From positions 3,720,001-3,784,000 of the forward strand of contig NZ_FMHY01000002.1 of NCBI RefSeq assembly GCF_900090225.1: DNA of 64,000 nt, in the 5' to 3' direction. The notes below the pieces were generated by a model. That model did not search any database. It was not told where the DNA came from and was given only the letters and a program-made list of their open reading frames with translations. Positions 15,980 to 24,985 of the stretch are shown piece by piece. This stretch comes from Micromonospora eburnea (GTDB lineage: Bacteria; Actinomycetota; Actinomycetes; Mycobacteriales; Micromonosporaceae). A program made the translations under genes and the position numbers. Numbering within the stretch: position 1 is the first letter of the stretch; every line of letters starts with the position of its first letter.

Positions 15980-17378
15980 GTGCGCCCATGCGGTCGGTGT
16001 CGACGTCGGTACCACCGTCACCAAGGCCGTCGTCTTCGCCGCGGACGGCACCGCGCTGCGTCGCGCCGCCCGGCCCACCGTGCTGTGCCGGACGGGCCCC
16101 GGCCGGTACGAGCAGGACACCGAGGTCGTCACCGCCTCCGTCCTGGCCGTGCTGGACGAACTCGAACCCGGTCCGGTCGCCGCAGTCGGCGTCACCGGAC
16201 AGGGCGACGGGCTCTGGGCCGTCGACGAGGCCGGCCACTCGGTCCGGCCGGCCATCTCCTGGCTCGACGCGCGTGCCGCCGACATCGTCGCCGAGTGGAC
16301 GGCGAGCGGCCTGCTGCGGCACATGTTCGACCGCACCGGCAACCTGCCGTTCGCCGGCAACGCCGGCCCGCTGCTGGCCTGGCTCGACCGCCACGAGCCA
16401 GCCACGCTGGGTCGGGCAGCCACCGCGGCGTACTGCAAGGACGTCGTCGTACAGCGGCTGACCGGACTGCGGGCGACCGACGTGTCCTCGGTGCCGTTCC
16501 TCGACCCGGGCACCCGCGACTACGACCCCGCGCTGCTCGACACACTGAATCTGGCGCACCGCCGGAACCTGCTCGCACCGGTGCTGGCCGCACCGGTCGG
16601 GGAGCTGAACACCGCGGTCGGCGGGCTGCCGAGCGGCACACCGGTGGTCTCCGCGCCGTACGACCTGCCGGCCGCGGCCCTGGGCGCCGGCGTCGCGAAG
16701 GTCGGCGACGGCCTGCTGATCGCCGGCACGACCCTGGCCTGCCAGGTGCTTTCCGACCGAATCGGCACCGGCGAGCCCGCCGGGCTGACGCTCACCACCT
16801 GGGAGCCGGGGCGGTGGCTCCGGGCGCTGCCGGCGATGGTCGGGACGGCCGGACTGGACTGGGTGCTGAACCTCGCCGGGGCGACCACCGACGACCTGCC
16901 GGCGCTGCTGGCCGACGGCGACTCCACCGGCCTGTCCGTGCTGCCGTTCTTCGCCGAGGCCGGGGAACGGGCGCCGTTCGTGGCGCCTACGGCCCGGGCC
17001 CGCATCGACGGGCTGCACACCGGCGTCACGCTCGCCGACCTGGTGGTCGCCACCTGCGAGGCGATCGCGTACAGCGCACGGCACTGCCTCACCGCCGCCG
17101 GCCTCGACGGCGAGTTGTACGCCGGCGGTGGCGGCATGCGCAGCCCGGCCTGGGCACAGATCTTCGCCGACGTTCTCGGCCGGCCCGTCCGGGTGCTGGC
17201 CGACGAGGAGATCGGTGCCCGTGGCGCGGCCCAGGCAGCCCTGCGCGCCGTCGGTAGCGCGGAACTGCCTCCACCGTCGACCACCGATCTCAGCCCGCGT
17301 CGCTCCCACGACGACCGCTACGCCGACTACCTCACCGCCGTTGCCAACGCCCGCTCAACCTGGAGGACCGCTCCGTGA
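15966..17378 (+). CDS. FGGY-family carbohydrate kinase (second of two)
   Basis: The 470-residue kinase has the phosphate loop AVGVDVGTTVTKAVVFAADG, GVTGQGDGLWAVDEAG and ISWLDARAAD in the N-terminal half, GLLIAGTTLACQVL in the middle and LYAGGGGMRSPAWAQIFADV in the C-terminal adenosine motif. The GQGDG-W-D pattern is typical of erythritol, L-xylulose or AI-2 kinases rather than glycerol kinase, suggesting a four- or five-carbon polyol or ketose; this is inference from motif memory. It is only distantly related to the first FGGY kinase in the operon, so the two probably act on different compounds. It overlaps the DeoR gene by 14 bases and the dehydrogenase by GTGA. Confidence 0.87.
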   Translation: MKRSECAHAVGVDVGTTVTKAVVFAADGTALRRAARPTVLCRTGPGRYEQDTEVVTASVLAVLDELEPGPVAAVGVTGQGDGLWAVDEAGHSVRPAISWLDARAADIVAEWTASGLLRHMFDRTGNLPFAGNAGPLLAWLDRHEPATLGRAATAAYCKDVVVQRLTGLRATDVSSVPFLDPGTRDYDPALLDTLNLAHRRNLLAPVLAAPVGELNTAVGGLPSGTPVVSAPYDLPAAALGAGVAKVGDGLLIAGTTLACQVLSDRIGTGEPAGLTLTTWEPGRWLRALPAMVGTAGLDWVLNLAGATTDDLPALLADGDSTGLSVLPFFAEAGERAPFVAPTARARIDGLHTGVTLADLVVATCEAIAYSARHCLTAAGLDGELYAGGGGMRSPAWAQIFADVLGRPVRVLADEEIGARGAAQAALRAVGSAELPPPSTTDLSPRRSHDDRYADYLTAVANARSTWRTAP

Positions 17379-18424
17379 CCCGCGTACTCGTCGCCGGCGA
17401 CCACTTCGTCACCCCCGCGCTCGTGGTCGACGCCCTCGACAGGTTCACCAACCTCGACATCGTCACGCACTCCGGACCATGGCCGCACACGCCGTTCGGC
17501 CGGGTCGGCGAGGTCGACGAGGCGTCGGACATCGAGGACGAACTCATCGACCTGCTGCCCGGGGTCGAGGTGGTGATCACCCAGATGGCGCCGTTCACCG
17601 AACGGGTGCTGGCCGCCGCCCCGACGCTGAAACTGATCGTGGTCACCCGTGGCGGGCCGGTGAACGTCAACCTGGCCGCCGCCAAAGCCCGCGGGATCGA
17701 GGTCCGCAGCACACCGGGACGCAACGCCGCAGCCGCCGCCGAACACACCATCGCGCTGCTGCTCGCCGCGCTGCGGATGATCCCAGCCACCCACGCGTCG
17801 GTGCTCGCCGGCCAGTGGCGCTCCGACCTCTACGCGCTCGACGCCGTCGGCTCGGAGCTCGGCGGCGCCACCGTCGGCCTGGTCGGCTTCGGCGCGATCG
17901 GGCGGCGGGTGGCCCGCATCCTGCGCGCTTTCGACGCCACCGTGCTCGTGCACGACCCGTACGCCGACCCCGCCGCCCTCGACGGCGCCGAGTCGGTCGC
18001 CCTGGACGAGCTGCTGTCGCGCAGCCAGGTGCTGAGCCTGCACGCCCGGCTCACCGCCGAGACCCGCGGCATGATCGGCGCGAAGGAACTGGCCCAACTG
18101 CCGCACGGCGCGGTGCTGGTGAACTCCGCACGCGGCGGGCTGCTCGACTATGCGGCGGTGGCCGCCGCGCTCGAATCGGGACGGCTGCGGGCCGCCGCCT
18201 TCGACGTGTTCGACGTCGAACCGCTGCCGGCGGACTCGCCCCTGCGGACGGCACCGAACGCGGTCCTGACCCCGCACCTCGCCGGCGCGACCGTGCAGAC
18301 CGCCCGCCGCGCCGCGGAGCAGGCTGCCGACGCGCTCGCGGCGTGGCTCACCGGCGCCACCGTGCCGCCGGCATACGTGGACGTCGCGCCCGGCATCACC
18401 ACCCCGAATCCGGGCAGCCGCTGA
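17375..18424 (+). CDS. D-isomer-specific 2-hydroxyacid dehydrogenase
   Basis: The 349-residue NAD(P)-dependent enzyme has the Rossmann motif GLVGFGAIGRRVARIL, followed by VLVHDPYA, and the catalytic set: Arg in VNSARGGLLDY, Glu in DVFDVEPLPADSPL and His in LTPHLAGAT. Family members interconvert 2-keto and D-2-hydroxy acids (phosphoglycerate, erythronate phosphate, glyoxylate). It begins at GTG 17375 inside the kinase stop (GTGA) and ends the operon. It could oxidise or reduce the product formed by the kinases, for example an aldonate phosphate, but this is inferred from position. A hairpin at 18482-18507 may terminate the operon. Confidence 0.88.
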   Translation: MTRVLVAGDHFVTPALVVDALDRFTNLDIVTHSGPWPHTPFGRVGEVDEASDIEDELIDLLPGVEVVITQMAPFTERVLAAAPTLKLIVVTRGGPVNVNLAAAKARGIEVRSTPGRNAAAAAEHTIALLLAALRMIPATHASVLAGQWRSDLYALDAVGSELGGATVGLVGFGAIGRRVARILRAFDATVLVHDPYADPAALDGAESVALDELLSRSQVLSLHARLTAETRGMIGAKELAQLPHGAVLVNSARGGLLDYAAVAAALESGRLRAAAFDVFDVEPLPADSPLRTAPNAVLTPHLAGATVQTARRAAEQAADALAAWLTGATVPPAYVDVAPGITTPNPGSR

Positions 18425-18481
18425 TCGGCTCGGTCAACTCGCGGGCTGGCCCGACACCGATCTGTGCGACTCGTAGTCCAA

Positions 18482-18507
18482 GGGCTGGTCGTCGCACCGC
18501 CCAGCCC
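18482..18507 (+). terminator. Stem-loop after the kinase operon
   Basis: GGGCTGG (18482-18488) pairs with CCAGCCC (18501-18507) around a 12-base loop, 57 bases after the dehydrogenase stop. There is no T-tract, as is common in actinomycetes. The remaining intergenic bases up to 18604 show no other clear element except the ribosome site of the next gene. Confidence 0.4.
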
Positions 18508-18604
18508 CCCGGATCATGCCACTATGGTCGGACGGCCATGAGCCGGGCGCAGGGCCGGATGGGGCTCGGCGCCCGGGCGGGCCGCGGCCCTTGGAGGTTG
18601 CGCC

Positions 18605-19468
18605 GTGCGCCTGGTACGCCCGTTGCTCGCCTGCTCACTGCTGATTGCCGGCCTGCTTGCCGGATGCGGACGTGGCGATCCGGTCACCTCCACCTCCATC
18701 GCCGCCACCCCGCCCGCAGGTGTCACCGAACGGACGGTGCAGATTGCCAACGGCGCCGACCGACCGCTGCCCACGCTGCTCGTCCACCCCACGGCGGCGG
18801 GGCGCTTCCCGGTCGTGGTGTTCAGCCACGGTTACACGCGCCGCCCGGAGGACTATCTGCGGCTGTTCCGCATCTGGGCGAAGGCCGGCTTCATCGTCGC
18901 CGCACCGACGTTCCCGCACTCGGCCCGCGGCTCCGAATCGCTCGACGACCAGGACATCGTCAACCAGCCGGGCGACAACGCGGCCGTCCTGACCGCCGTA
19001 CTGGCCCTCGACACCACCGAGGGTGATCCACTGTACGGACACATCAAGCGTGACGCCGTCGCCGCGGCCGGGCATTCGCTGGGCGGCATGACGACCGTCG
19101 GCATGTTCACGAGGCACCGCGACGACCGGCTCAAGGCGGGCATCGTTCTCGCCGGCGGCCAGTGGCCGTTCGGTGTGGGCTACTCGGGCGCCCCGGCGCC
19201 GATCCTGTTCGTCCACGGGCGCCAGGACACGGTCGTCGAATTTGAGGGCGGCACCGAGGCGTACGAGCCGCTCGTCTGGCCCAAGGCGCTGCTGGAACTG
19301 CCGGACGGCGACCATCTGGCGCCGTACCTCGGGCCGGACCCCGACTTCGACGTGGTGGCCGCGGTGACCGTTGACTTCCTGCGCTGGGCGCTGCTCGGCG
19401 ATCAGCCGGCGCGCGGGCGGATGGCCGGTGACGCGGGCAGCCGCGGGAAGGTGGAGGACCGCTTGTAA
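18605..19468 (+). CDS. Secreted alpha/beta hydrolase lipoprotein
   Basis: The 287-residue protein begins at GTG 18605 with GGAGG 7 bases upstream and has a lipoprotein signal ending in LIAGLLAGC (Cys 21). The alpha/beta hydrolase core shows VVVFSHGYTRRPEDY (oxyanion region), AAAGHSLGGMTTVG with the nucleophilic Ser, ILFVHGRQDTVVEF with the catalytic Asp, and LPDGDHLAPY with the His. This resembles dienelactone-hydrolase or PET-hydrolase-like esterases. It is probably anchored on the outer face of the membrane. The substrate is unknown. It is transcribed alone; the next gene starts 192 bases later. Confidence 0.85.
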   Translation: MRLVRPLLACSLLIAGLLAGCGRGDPVTSTSIAATPPAGVTERTVQIANGADRPLPTLLVHPTAAGRFPVVVFSHGYTRRPEDYLRLFRIWAKAGFIVAAPTFPHSARGSESLDDQDIVNQPGDNAAVLTAVLALDTTEGDPLYGHIKRDAVAAAGHSLGGMTTVGMFTRHRDDRLKAGIVLAGGQWPFGVGYSGAPAPILFVHGRQDTVVEFEGGTEAYEPLVWPKALLELPDGDHLAPYLGPDPDFDVVAAVTVDFLRWALLGDQPARGRMAGDAGSRGKVEDRL

Positions 19469-19660
19469 CGGGTCGGTGCCATCTGATCCGGGTCACAGGC
19501 GGCTGGATAGCCGACAAAGCAACCAGCAGGACACACAGCCACCGATGAGCCCTTCCGGGGACACTGAGAGGAGGCCCCCTGCTCGCGATTCCGGCGCCCA
19601 GGCGGGTACCTCCAGGTCACCCGCCGACCGTTTCCGGCATCGACGACCCGGGGGCCGATC

Positions 19661-20503
19661 ATGAATTTTGGCTTCGTGCTGGCGCTGGGCGCCGCGTTCT
19701 GCGCTGCCACCGCCGCGACCCTGCAGTCGATCGGGGCGCGCCAGATCGCGGCCACCGAGCATCTTGATCCTCGGCTGCTGTGGCGGTTACTGCGAAACGG
19801 GCCGTACGCCGCGGGCCTGGCATTGGACGGAGCGTCGTCGGGGCTCAGCTTCGCCGCGCTGCGGACCGTGCCGCTCTTCGCGGTCCAGGCGGTGGGAGCG
19901 GCGAACCTCAGCATCGTCGCGGTCCTGGCCATGCTGGTCCTGCGGGTCCGACTGGTGATGCAGGACGCCGTGGCGATCGGCGGAGTGATCGCCGGGCTGG
20001 TGCTGTTGGTGATCTCGACCGTCGGCGGGCCGCCGTCCGAGGTGCCGAGGACGGCCGGTTGGTGGCTGCTGGGAGCGGTGATCGCGTTGGCCGTCGGCGC
20101 ATATCTGGGCAGCCCTCGGATGCGTAGTCCCGCCCTGCCGGGACTGCTGGCCGGCCTGTCCTTCGGGTCCGCAGCCCTCGGTGCCCGGCTGCTCGGCCGG
20201 GTCGGCGCGGTAGGTGACCTGCTGACCAGTCCGATCACCTACGCGCTGGTGATCGCCGGCTTGAACGGGCTGCTCCTGTACGCGACGGCCCTGCAACGCG
20301 GGTCGGTGACGATCGCCTCCGCGTCGGCCATCGTGGGTCAGACCGTGGCGCCGGCGATGGTCGGTTGGCTGCTGCTCGGCGACCGGGTCCGGCCCGGGTT
20401 CGCGCCGGTGGCGGTGCTGGGCTTCGTACTTGCTGTCACCGCTGCGGTAGCTCTCGCCCGGCATGCCCAGCCACCCGCGCCGCGGTCCGAGTGGACGCGG
20501 TAG
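19661..20503 (+). CDS. EamA/DMT-superfamily membrane transporter
   Basis: The 280-residue protein has about nine to ten transmembrane helices in two halves, with DMT-type features such as LFAVQAVGAANLSIVAVLAM in the first half and ASAIVGQTVAPAMVGWLLLG followed by DRVRPG in the second, the latter resembling the end-of-repeat motif in EamA proteins (the new energy source-L-G-E/D pattern). Members export or import small metabolites and the substrate here is unknown. ATG 19661 is used, with GGGGG about 6 bases upstream as a weak ribosome site. It converges on the penicillin-acylase gene; the 159 bases between them contain CGATGCCGA/TCGGCATCG (20529-20578), a weak possible terminator. Confidence 0.75.
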   Translation: MNFGFVLALGAAFCAATAATLQSIGARQIAATEHLDPRLLWRLLRNGPYAAGLALDGASSGLSFAALRTVPLFAVQAVGAANLSIVAVLAMLVLRVRLVMQDAVAIGGVIAGLVLLVISTVGGPPSEVPRTAGWWLLGAVIALAVGAYLGSPRMRSPALPGLLAGLSFGSAALGARLLGRVGAVGDLLTSPITYALVIAGLNGLLLYATALQRGSVTIASASAIVGQTVAPAMVGWLLLGDRVRPGFAPVAVLGFVLAVTAAVALARHAQPPAPRSEWTR

Positions 20504-20662
20504 CCGGCACGGATACCAGGGCCGGCGCCGATGCCGACGCGCCCCGACCGGTTGGCCGGACTGACCCGTTCGGCATCGACGACCTGCCCTGGGGAGGGGG
20601 CCGGTGTCACCGCCCCCGATCTTGAGAAGCGCCCCGTCGGGCCGCTTCCCGTTGGCGGCCGG

Positions 20663-22909
20663 TCACCTGCCCGGCTTGTACGTCCGCTCGATGTGGCCCT
20701 TGAGGTCTTCCGGGTAGAAGTAGACGGGCCGGAGGTTGCCGCTGGCGTACCGTTCGGCCTGGTCGTTGAAGTGCGGCGAGTCGGGATGCCCGCTCGTGCC
20801 TCCCGCGGTTACCGCCCAGGCGCGCAGCCTCGGCCCGAATTCCACGACGGCCACGAAGCTGTTGCCGCTGGTGCCGTAGTAGCGCTTCGTACCCGGGTAG
20901 CGCCTCGCCCCGAAAGAGGCGAGGGATCCCCATTGTGCGGAGGTGAAGGGCACCGGAAGGCTCGGCTTGGTGTCGTCGAACGTCTGGACGATCGCGCCGT
21001 CGTTGCGCTGGAAGCGGTTGATCTCGCCCCAGGGCACCTGCCAGCTGCCGAAGTCCTGCGTGAGCCGCTCCGCCGCCGCCTCGAGAGCCGCGAGGCGTTG
21101 TGGGTCGGTGGCGCGCTCGGCCAGGTAGTCCCACATCGACATGCCCGCGTCCTTCGCCGCCTGGGACAGGGGTGCCCAGAGCGCCTCGCCCCAGAACACG
21201 GCCAACGACGTCGCGGTTGACTGCGCGCCCCAGTGATAGTCCCAGCCGCGCAGCAGTCCGATCGGGCCGGCGAGCTTCGCCTTCTGCTGGTCACTCTCGG
21301 ACAGCTTGTCCCACGCCCGGACGAGCCCGGGCACGAGCCGGGCGAAGGCGGTGAGGTAGGGGTCGAAGGCGGCGTCGAGGAGTGTCTGCGGGGTGAAGTC
21401 GTCCCGGGCGGTCAGCACCCGGATCGCCTGCGGCCCGCGCGGGTTCTCGCCGGCCTGGTCGAAGTAGCGGGGATAGTCGGCGGCGTTCGGGCTGTCCGCG
21501 CCGGCCGCGGTCCAGGGCCAGTTGTTCGCGTTGAACGCCCAGCCGTTCTTCGGGTTCACCGCCTGTGGCAGGCTCTCCAGGCTGTGCAGGCCGTGCCAGT
21601 CGGTCGCCGGGTCGCTGCCGTCGACGGGCTTGCGGTAGTCGAAGCGATCGTCTCGGATCGGCATGAACTGCGGCATCAGGAAGGCGATCTCGCCCTTCGA
21701 GTCCGCGAAGAGCGTGTTGTTCGAGCTGTTGGCCTTGAAGTCCGCCACCTTCAGGAAGTCCGCGTAGTCGCGCGTCTTGGTGCGCAGGAAGCTCTGTTGC
21801 AGCGCCTCGACGGGCTTGTTCATCAGCGCGAAGGCGATCCACCTGCCGTCCTGCTCGCGCACGATGGGGCCGTGGTGGGTGGCGTAGGTGGTGAAGCTGC
21901 GCTGCGCCTGCCCGCCATCCGTGGTGCGGTAGGACAACGTGATCGTCTTGCTGGTGACCGGGCGCAGTTCGTCGCCGTAGCGGTAGGAGTGGCCGCCATC
22001 GACCCCGGTCACGATCGTTTCGGCGAATTCGTCGACGTTGTCGACACCACTGGAGGTGTGCATCCACCCGGTGTTGGCGTTGAAGCCCTGGTAGATGAAG
22101 AACTGTCCCCAGGTGGCGGCGCCGTAGACGTTGAGCCCTTCGCCGCTGGTCACGTGCTGCTCCGAGCGGAAGAAGAAGCTGGTGTGCGGGTTGATCAGCA
22201 GCAACGCGTGGCCGTCGCGGGTGTGGCTCGGTGCGATCGCGAACCCGTTGGAGCCCTTGGGCTCGGCGAACAGCAGCCCGCGCTCCTCGTCGGTCATCGG
22301 CACCGCACGCCTGGCGTAGAAGGCTTCGAGCTGGGTGAGCGGCACCCGCTCGATGTCGCCGCCGATGCTGCCTTCGGAGAAGCTCAGCGGCATCCACGGC
22401 TCGAACCGGGTGATCACGCGTGGCCGCGTCTCGGGGTGCGTCGCGAGGTAGTAGTTCAGCCCGTCCGCCCAGGCCTGCATCAGCTCGCGCAGCCACGCCG
22501 GGCTCTGCGCATAGTCCCGCTTCAGGTCCTCGGGGTCGATGAACAGCCGTTGGCGCAGGTCCTGCCAGATCGCGCTCTCGCCCTCGGCCTCGGCGAGGCG
22601 GCCGAGGCTGACCAGATAGTTGCGTTCGATCCGGTCGAAGTCGTCCTCGGCCTGGGCGTACATCATTCCGAACACCGCGTGGGCGTCGGTCTTGCCCACC
22701 ACGTGGGGCACGCCCCAGTCATCGCGAGTGATCGTGACGTGCGCGGCCTGCTGGTTCCAGCGGGCGTGGTCGGGCGGGGTTTGCGTGGGAGCGGCGGAGG
22801 CGCTGCCGGCTGGCAGGCCCGACGCGGCGGCGACGGCGCCAACGGCCAGTCCTGCTGCTCCGCCCAGGATGCGGCGCCGGCTCAGCCCATCGTTCTGCGG
22901 GTGGTTCAT
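20663..22909 (-). CDS. Tat-exported penicillin acylase family (Ntn-hydrolase) protein
   Basis: The 748-residue precursor has a Tat signal (LSRRRILGGAAGLAVG, cleavage near ASA-A). It belongs to the penicillin amidase Ntn-hydrolases, which self-cleave into alpha and beta chains. The new beta-chain N-terminus is predicted at Ser220 in EPKGSNGFAIAPS; the SN-x-FA context and the alpha-chain ITRDDWGVPHVVG match the family. Members deacylate penicillins, echinocandins (aculeacin A acylase) or acyl-homoserine lactones. The beta chain retains NPHTSFFFRSEQH and an Asn-rich FKANSSNNTLFAD segment. ATG 22909 is used because GAAGGTGG precedes it by 8 bases. The enzyme should act outside the cell; the substrate is not predictable. 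Confidence 0.88.
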   Translation of the reverse strand: MNHPQNDGLSRRRILGGAAGLAVGAVAAASGLPAGSASAAPTQTPPDHARWNQQAAHVTITRDDWGVPHVVGKTDAHAVFGMMYAQAEDDFDRIERNYLVSLGRLAEAEGESAIWQDLRQRLFIDPEDLKRDYAQSPAWLRELMQAWADGLNYYLATHPETRPRVITRFEPWMPLSFSEGSIGGDIERVPLTQLEAFYARRAVPMTDEERGLLFAEPKGSNGFAIAPSHTRDGHALLLINPHTSFFFRSEQHVTSGEGLNVYGAATWGQFFIYQGFNANTGWMHTSSGVDNVDEFAETIVTGVDGGHSYRYGDELRPVTSKTITLSYRTTDGGQAQRSFTTYATHHGPIVREQDGRWIAFALMNKPVEALQQSFLRTKTRDYADFLKVADFKANSSNNTLFADSKGEIAFLMPQFMPIRDDRFDYRKPVDGSDPATDWHGLHSLESLPQAVNPKNGWAFNANNWPWTAAGADSPNAADYPRYFDQAGENPRGPQAIRVLTARDDFTPQTLLDAAFDPYLTAFARLVPGLVRAWDKLSESDQQKAKLAGPIGLLRGWDYHWGAQSTATSLAVFWGEALWAPLSQAAKDAGMSMWDYLAERATDPQRLAALEAAAERLTQDFGSWQVPWGEINRFQRNDGAIVQTFDDTKPSLPVPFTSAQWGSLASFGARRYPGTKRYYGTSGNSFVAVVEFGPRLRAWAVTAGGTSGHPDSPHFNDQAERYASGNLRPVYFYPEDLKGHIERTYKPGR

Positions 22910-23386
22910 GTGTTGGTCCACCTTCGGTCAGGTTCGGGGGATCGTGGGGGTACGCGATGGCGTGGAGACCGTCTCCGTCCGTAGGGCTACTGCCAGGTCA
23001 CCTCGCCAGGGTGACCGGGCGCGGTCGGATGGCTGGTCGGTGGTGGCCGTTGTTCGGCCAGGGAACGGCAGAGATCATCGCCGCCTCTCCGGGGCTGCTT
23101 GGTGATCAACCTGGTCTACAGGGGTATCACCTGCTCAAGCAGCGCGGCAATAGAGATCAACAGATGTTTGACGTGCGAGACACGCTCGTAATAATCGATG
23201 ACTATCGCTTGACGATGACCGCGCTGCCGGGACAAGAGGCCATCGGATCGGCCCCACCATGACCAGTTCGCGGCCGTTTCGTCGTTTGACGCCCATTTTG
23301 CGGACAATCGCCCACAATTGGGGGACAGGGCGAGCCGCCACGGACCGGCCACCGCCCGCACGGGAGGCTGGGGACAGGGGACGGCG
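22910..23386 (+). other. 477-base gap between the acylase and fmdB
   Basis: No gene is supported here. A relatively AT-rich patch holds TTGACG (23168-23173) and ATAATC (23191-23196) spaced by 17 bases on the plus strand, a candidate promoter for fmdB-fmdA. A repeated CGATGAC (near 23196 and 23213) lies just after it and could be a binding site. A 92-codon minus frame across 23116-23394 lacks any recognisable feature. Confidence 0.4.
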
Positions 23387-23665
23387 ATGGCCACCTACGA
23401 GTACCGCTGCCGGCAGGACGGCAGCTTCGACGTCACGTTGCCGATCGGGACAGCGAGCCCCACGGTGCGCTGCCCGCGTTGCGGGGCGCCGGCCGGGCGG
23501 CTGTTCTCCGCCGCACGACTCGCCCGCACACCGGCGGCGCTACGCGAGGCGATCGACCGGGCGGAGCGCAGCGCGGAGCGACCGGACGTGGTCGGACGCG
23601 TACCCGGGGGTCGCCCAGCTCGCCGATCGACGAATCCCGCCCACGCCCGCCTGCCCCGATGGTGA
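23387..23665 (+). CDS. fmdB: FmdB family zinc ribbon protein
   Basis: The 92-residue protein starts MATYEYRCRQDGSFDV and has VRCPRCGAPAGRLFSAARL, the single zinc ribbon of the FmdB/CxxC_CxxC_SSSS family (Cys 8, Cys 29, Cys 32; the first half of the ribbon has only one Cys). In Methylophilus FmdB is a putative regulator of the formamidase gene. Here it lies 63 bases upstream of the acetamidase/formamidase gene on the same strand, the classical pairing. The start ATG 23387 follows a purine-rich GGGGACAGGGG. The C-terminal 45 residues are alanine- and arginine-rich and not part of the ribbon. Confidence 0.85.
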   Translation: MATYEYRCRQDGSFDVTLPIGTASPTVRCPRCGAPAGRLFSAARLARTPAALREAIDRAERSAERPDVVGRVPGGRPARRSTNPAHARLPRW

Positions 23666-23728
23666 CCCGGCTCGGACGGCCCGGCCCACCTGACCCGCTC
23701 CGGCGGGACGAACGAAAGACAGAACGCC

Positions 23729-24985
23729 ATGCCTGAACTGCTGTTCGCCCTCGACTCCGCCCGAAGCTTCACCGACCAGGAGAAGGTCGGACACAACCGG
23801 TGGCACCCCGACATCCCGCCCGTTGCGACGGTACGACCGGGCCAGACGTTCCGTGTCGACTGCCGCGAGTGGTTCGACGGCGCGATCCACAACGACGACT
23901 CGGCCGAGGACGTCCGGGACGCTCCACTGAAGCGGGTCCACGCCCTCAGCGGGCCGTTCGCCGTGGCGGGCGCCGAGCCGGGTGACCTGCTCATGGTCGA
24001 CATCCTCGACATGGGTCCCATCCCGCAGGAGGACTCCGGTCCCCTGGCCGGCCAGGGCTGGGGTTACACCGGCATCTTCGCCAAGGCCAACGGCGGCAGC
24101 TTCCTCACCGATCAGTTCCCCGACGCGTACAAGGCCATCTGGGATTTCAAAGGGCACCGGGCCACCTCCCGGCACATCCCCCGGGTCTCGTTCACCGGGA
24201 TCGCCCACCCGGGGCTGATGGGCACCGCTCCGTCCGCGTCGCTCCTGGCCACCTGGAACCAGCGCGAGGGCGCGCTGATCGCCACCGCGCCGAACCGGGT
24301 GCCGCCCCTGGCCCTGCCACCCGAGCCGGAGAACGCGATCCTCGGCACGCTGACCGGCGCGGAGTTCGACCGGGTCGCCGCCGAGGCGGCGCGTACCGCT
24401 CCGCCCAGGGAGAACGGCGGCAACCAGGACATCAAGAACTTCACCGTCGGCAGCCGGGTCTTCTACCCGGTGTACGTGCCCGGCGCCAACCTGTCCGTCG
24501 GTGACCTGCACTTCTCCCAGGGCGACGGGGAGATCACCTTCTGTGGCGGCATCGAGATGGGCGGCTTCATCGACCTGCACGTCGACCTCATCAAGAACGG
24601 CATGCAGACGTACGGTGTCGCCGAGAACGCGATCTTCCTCCCGGGGAACACCCCGCCGCAGTTCAGCCAGTGGCTTGCCTTCTCCGGAATCTCCGTCACC
24701 CTCGACGGCGAACAGCGGTACCTCGACTCGCAGCTCGCCTACCAGCGCGCCTGCCTGCACGCCATCGACTATCTGACCCGCTTCGGATACCAGCCCGAAC
24801 AGGCGTACCTGCTGCTCGGCGCGGCACCGATCGAAGGCCGGTTCTCCGGCGTGGTGGACATCCCGAACTCCTGCGCGACCGTCTACCTACCCACCGAGAT
24901 CTTCGACTTCGACGTACGGCCAACCGCCGCCGGCCCGACCAGGATCGACCCGGGCCCCGGCGCCCCGAAGGCCAGCCTGCGTTAG
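23729..24985 (+). CDS. fmdA: Acetamidase/formamidase
   Basis: The 418-residue enzyme matches FmdA throughout: VGHNRWHPDIPPVATVRPG near the N-terminus, CREWFDGAIHNDDSAEDV, HALSGPFAVAGAEPGDLL, NGGNQDIKNFTVGSRVFYPV, and LHFSQGDGEITFCGGIEMGG containing residues of the active centre. It hydrolyses formamide or short aliphatic amides to ammonia and the acid, in the cytoplasm, providing nitrogen. Length is that of the family (about 400-415). It is probably co-transcribed with fmdB. The stop overlaps the stop of the convergent membrane protein gene by four bases (24982-24985). Confidence 0.95.
   Translation: MPELLFALDSARSFTDQEKVGHNRWHPDIPPVATVRPGQTFRVDCREWFDGAIHNDDSAEDVRDAPLKRVHALSGPFAVAGAEPGDLLMVDILDMGPIPQEDSGPLAGQGWGYTGIFAKANGGSFLTDQFPDAYKAIWDFKGHRATSRHIPRVSFTGIAHPGLMGTAPSASLLATWNQREGALIATAPNRVPPLALPPEPENAILGTLTGAEFDRVAAEAARTAPPRENGGNQDIKNFTVGSRVFYPVYVPGANLSVGDLHFSQGDGEITFCGGIEMGGFIDLHVDLIKNGMQTYGVAENAIFLPGNTPPQFSQWLAFSGISVTLDGEQRYLDSQLAYQRACLHAIDYLTRFGYQPEQAYLLLGAAPIEGRFSGVVDIPNSCATVYLPTEIFDFDVRPTAAGPTRIDPGPGAPKASLR

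Noticed and set aside
17128..19026. 632-codon plus-strand frame overlapping the kinase, dehydrogenase and hydrolase genes
   Set aside because: Arginine-rich shadow frame; the overlapping genes in other frames have complete active sites.
20529..20578. 9-bp inverted repeat between the EamA and acylase genes
   Set aside because: The arms are 32 bases apart and the stem is weak; not convincing enough to list as a terminator.
23116..23394. 92-codon minus-strand frame upstream of fmdB
   Set aside because: No ribosome site, no domain, and it covers the probable fmdB promoter.
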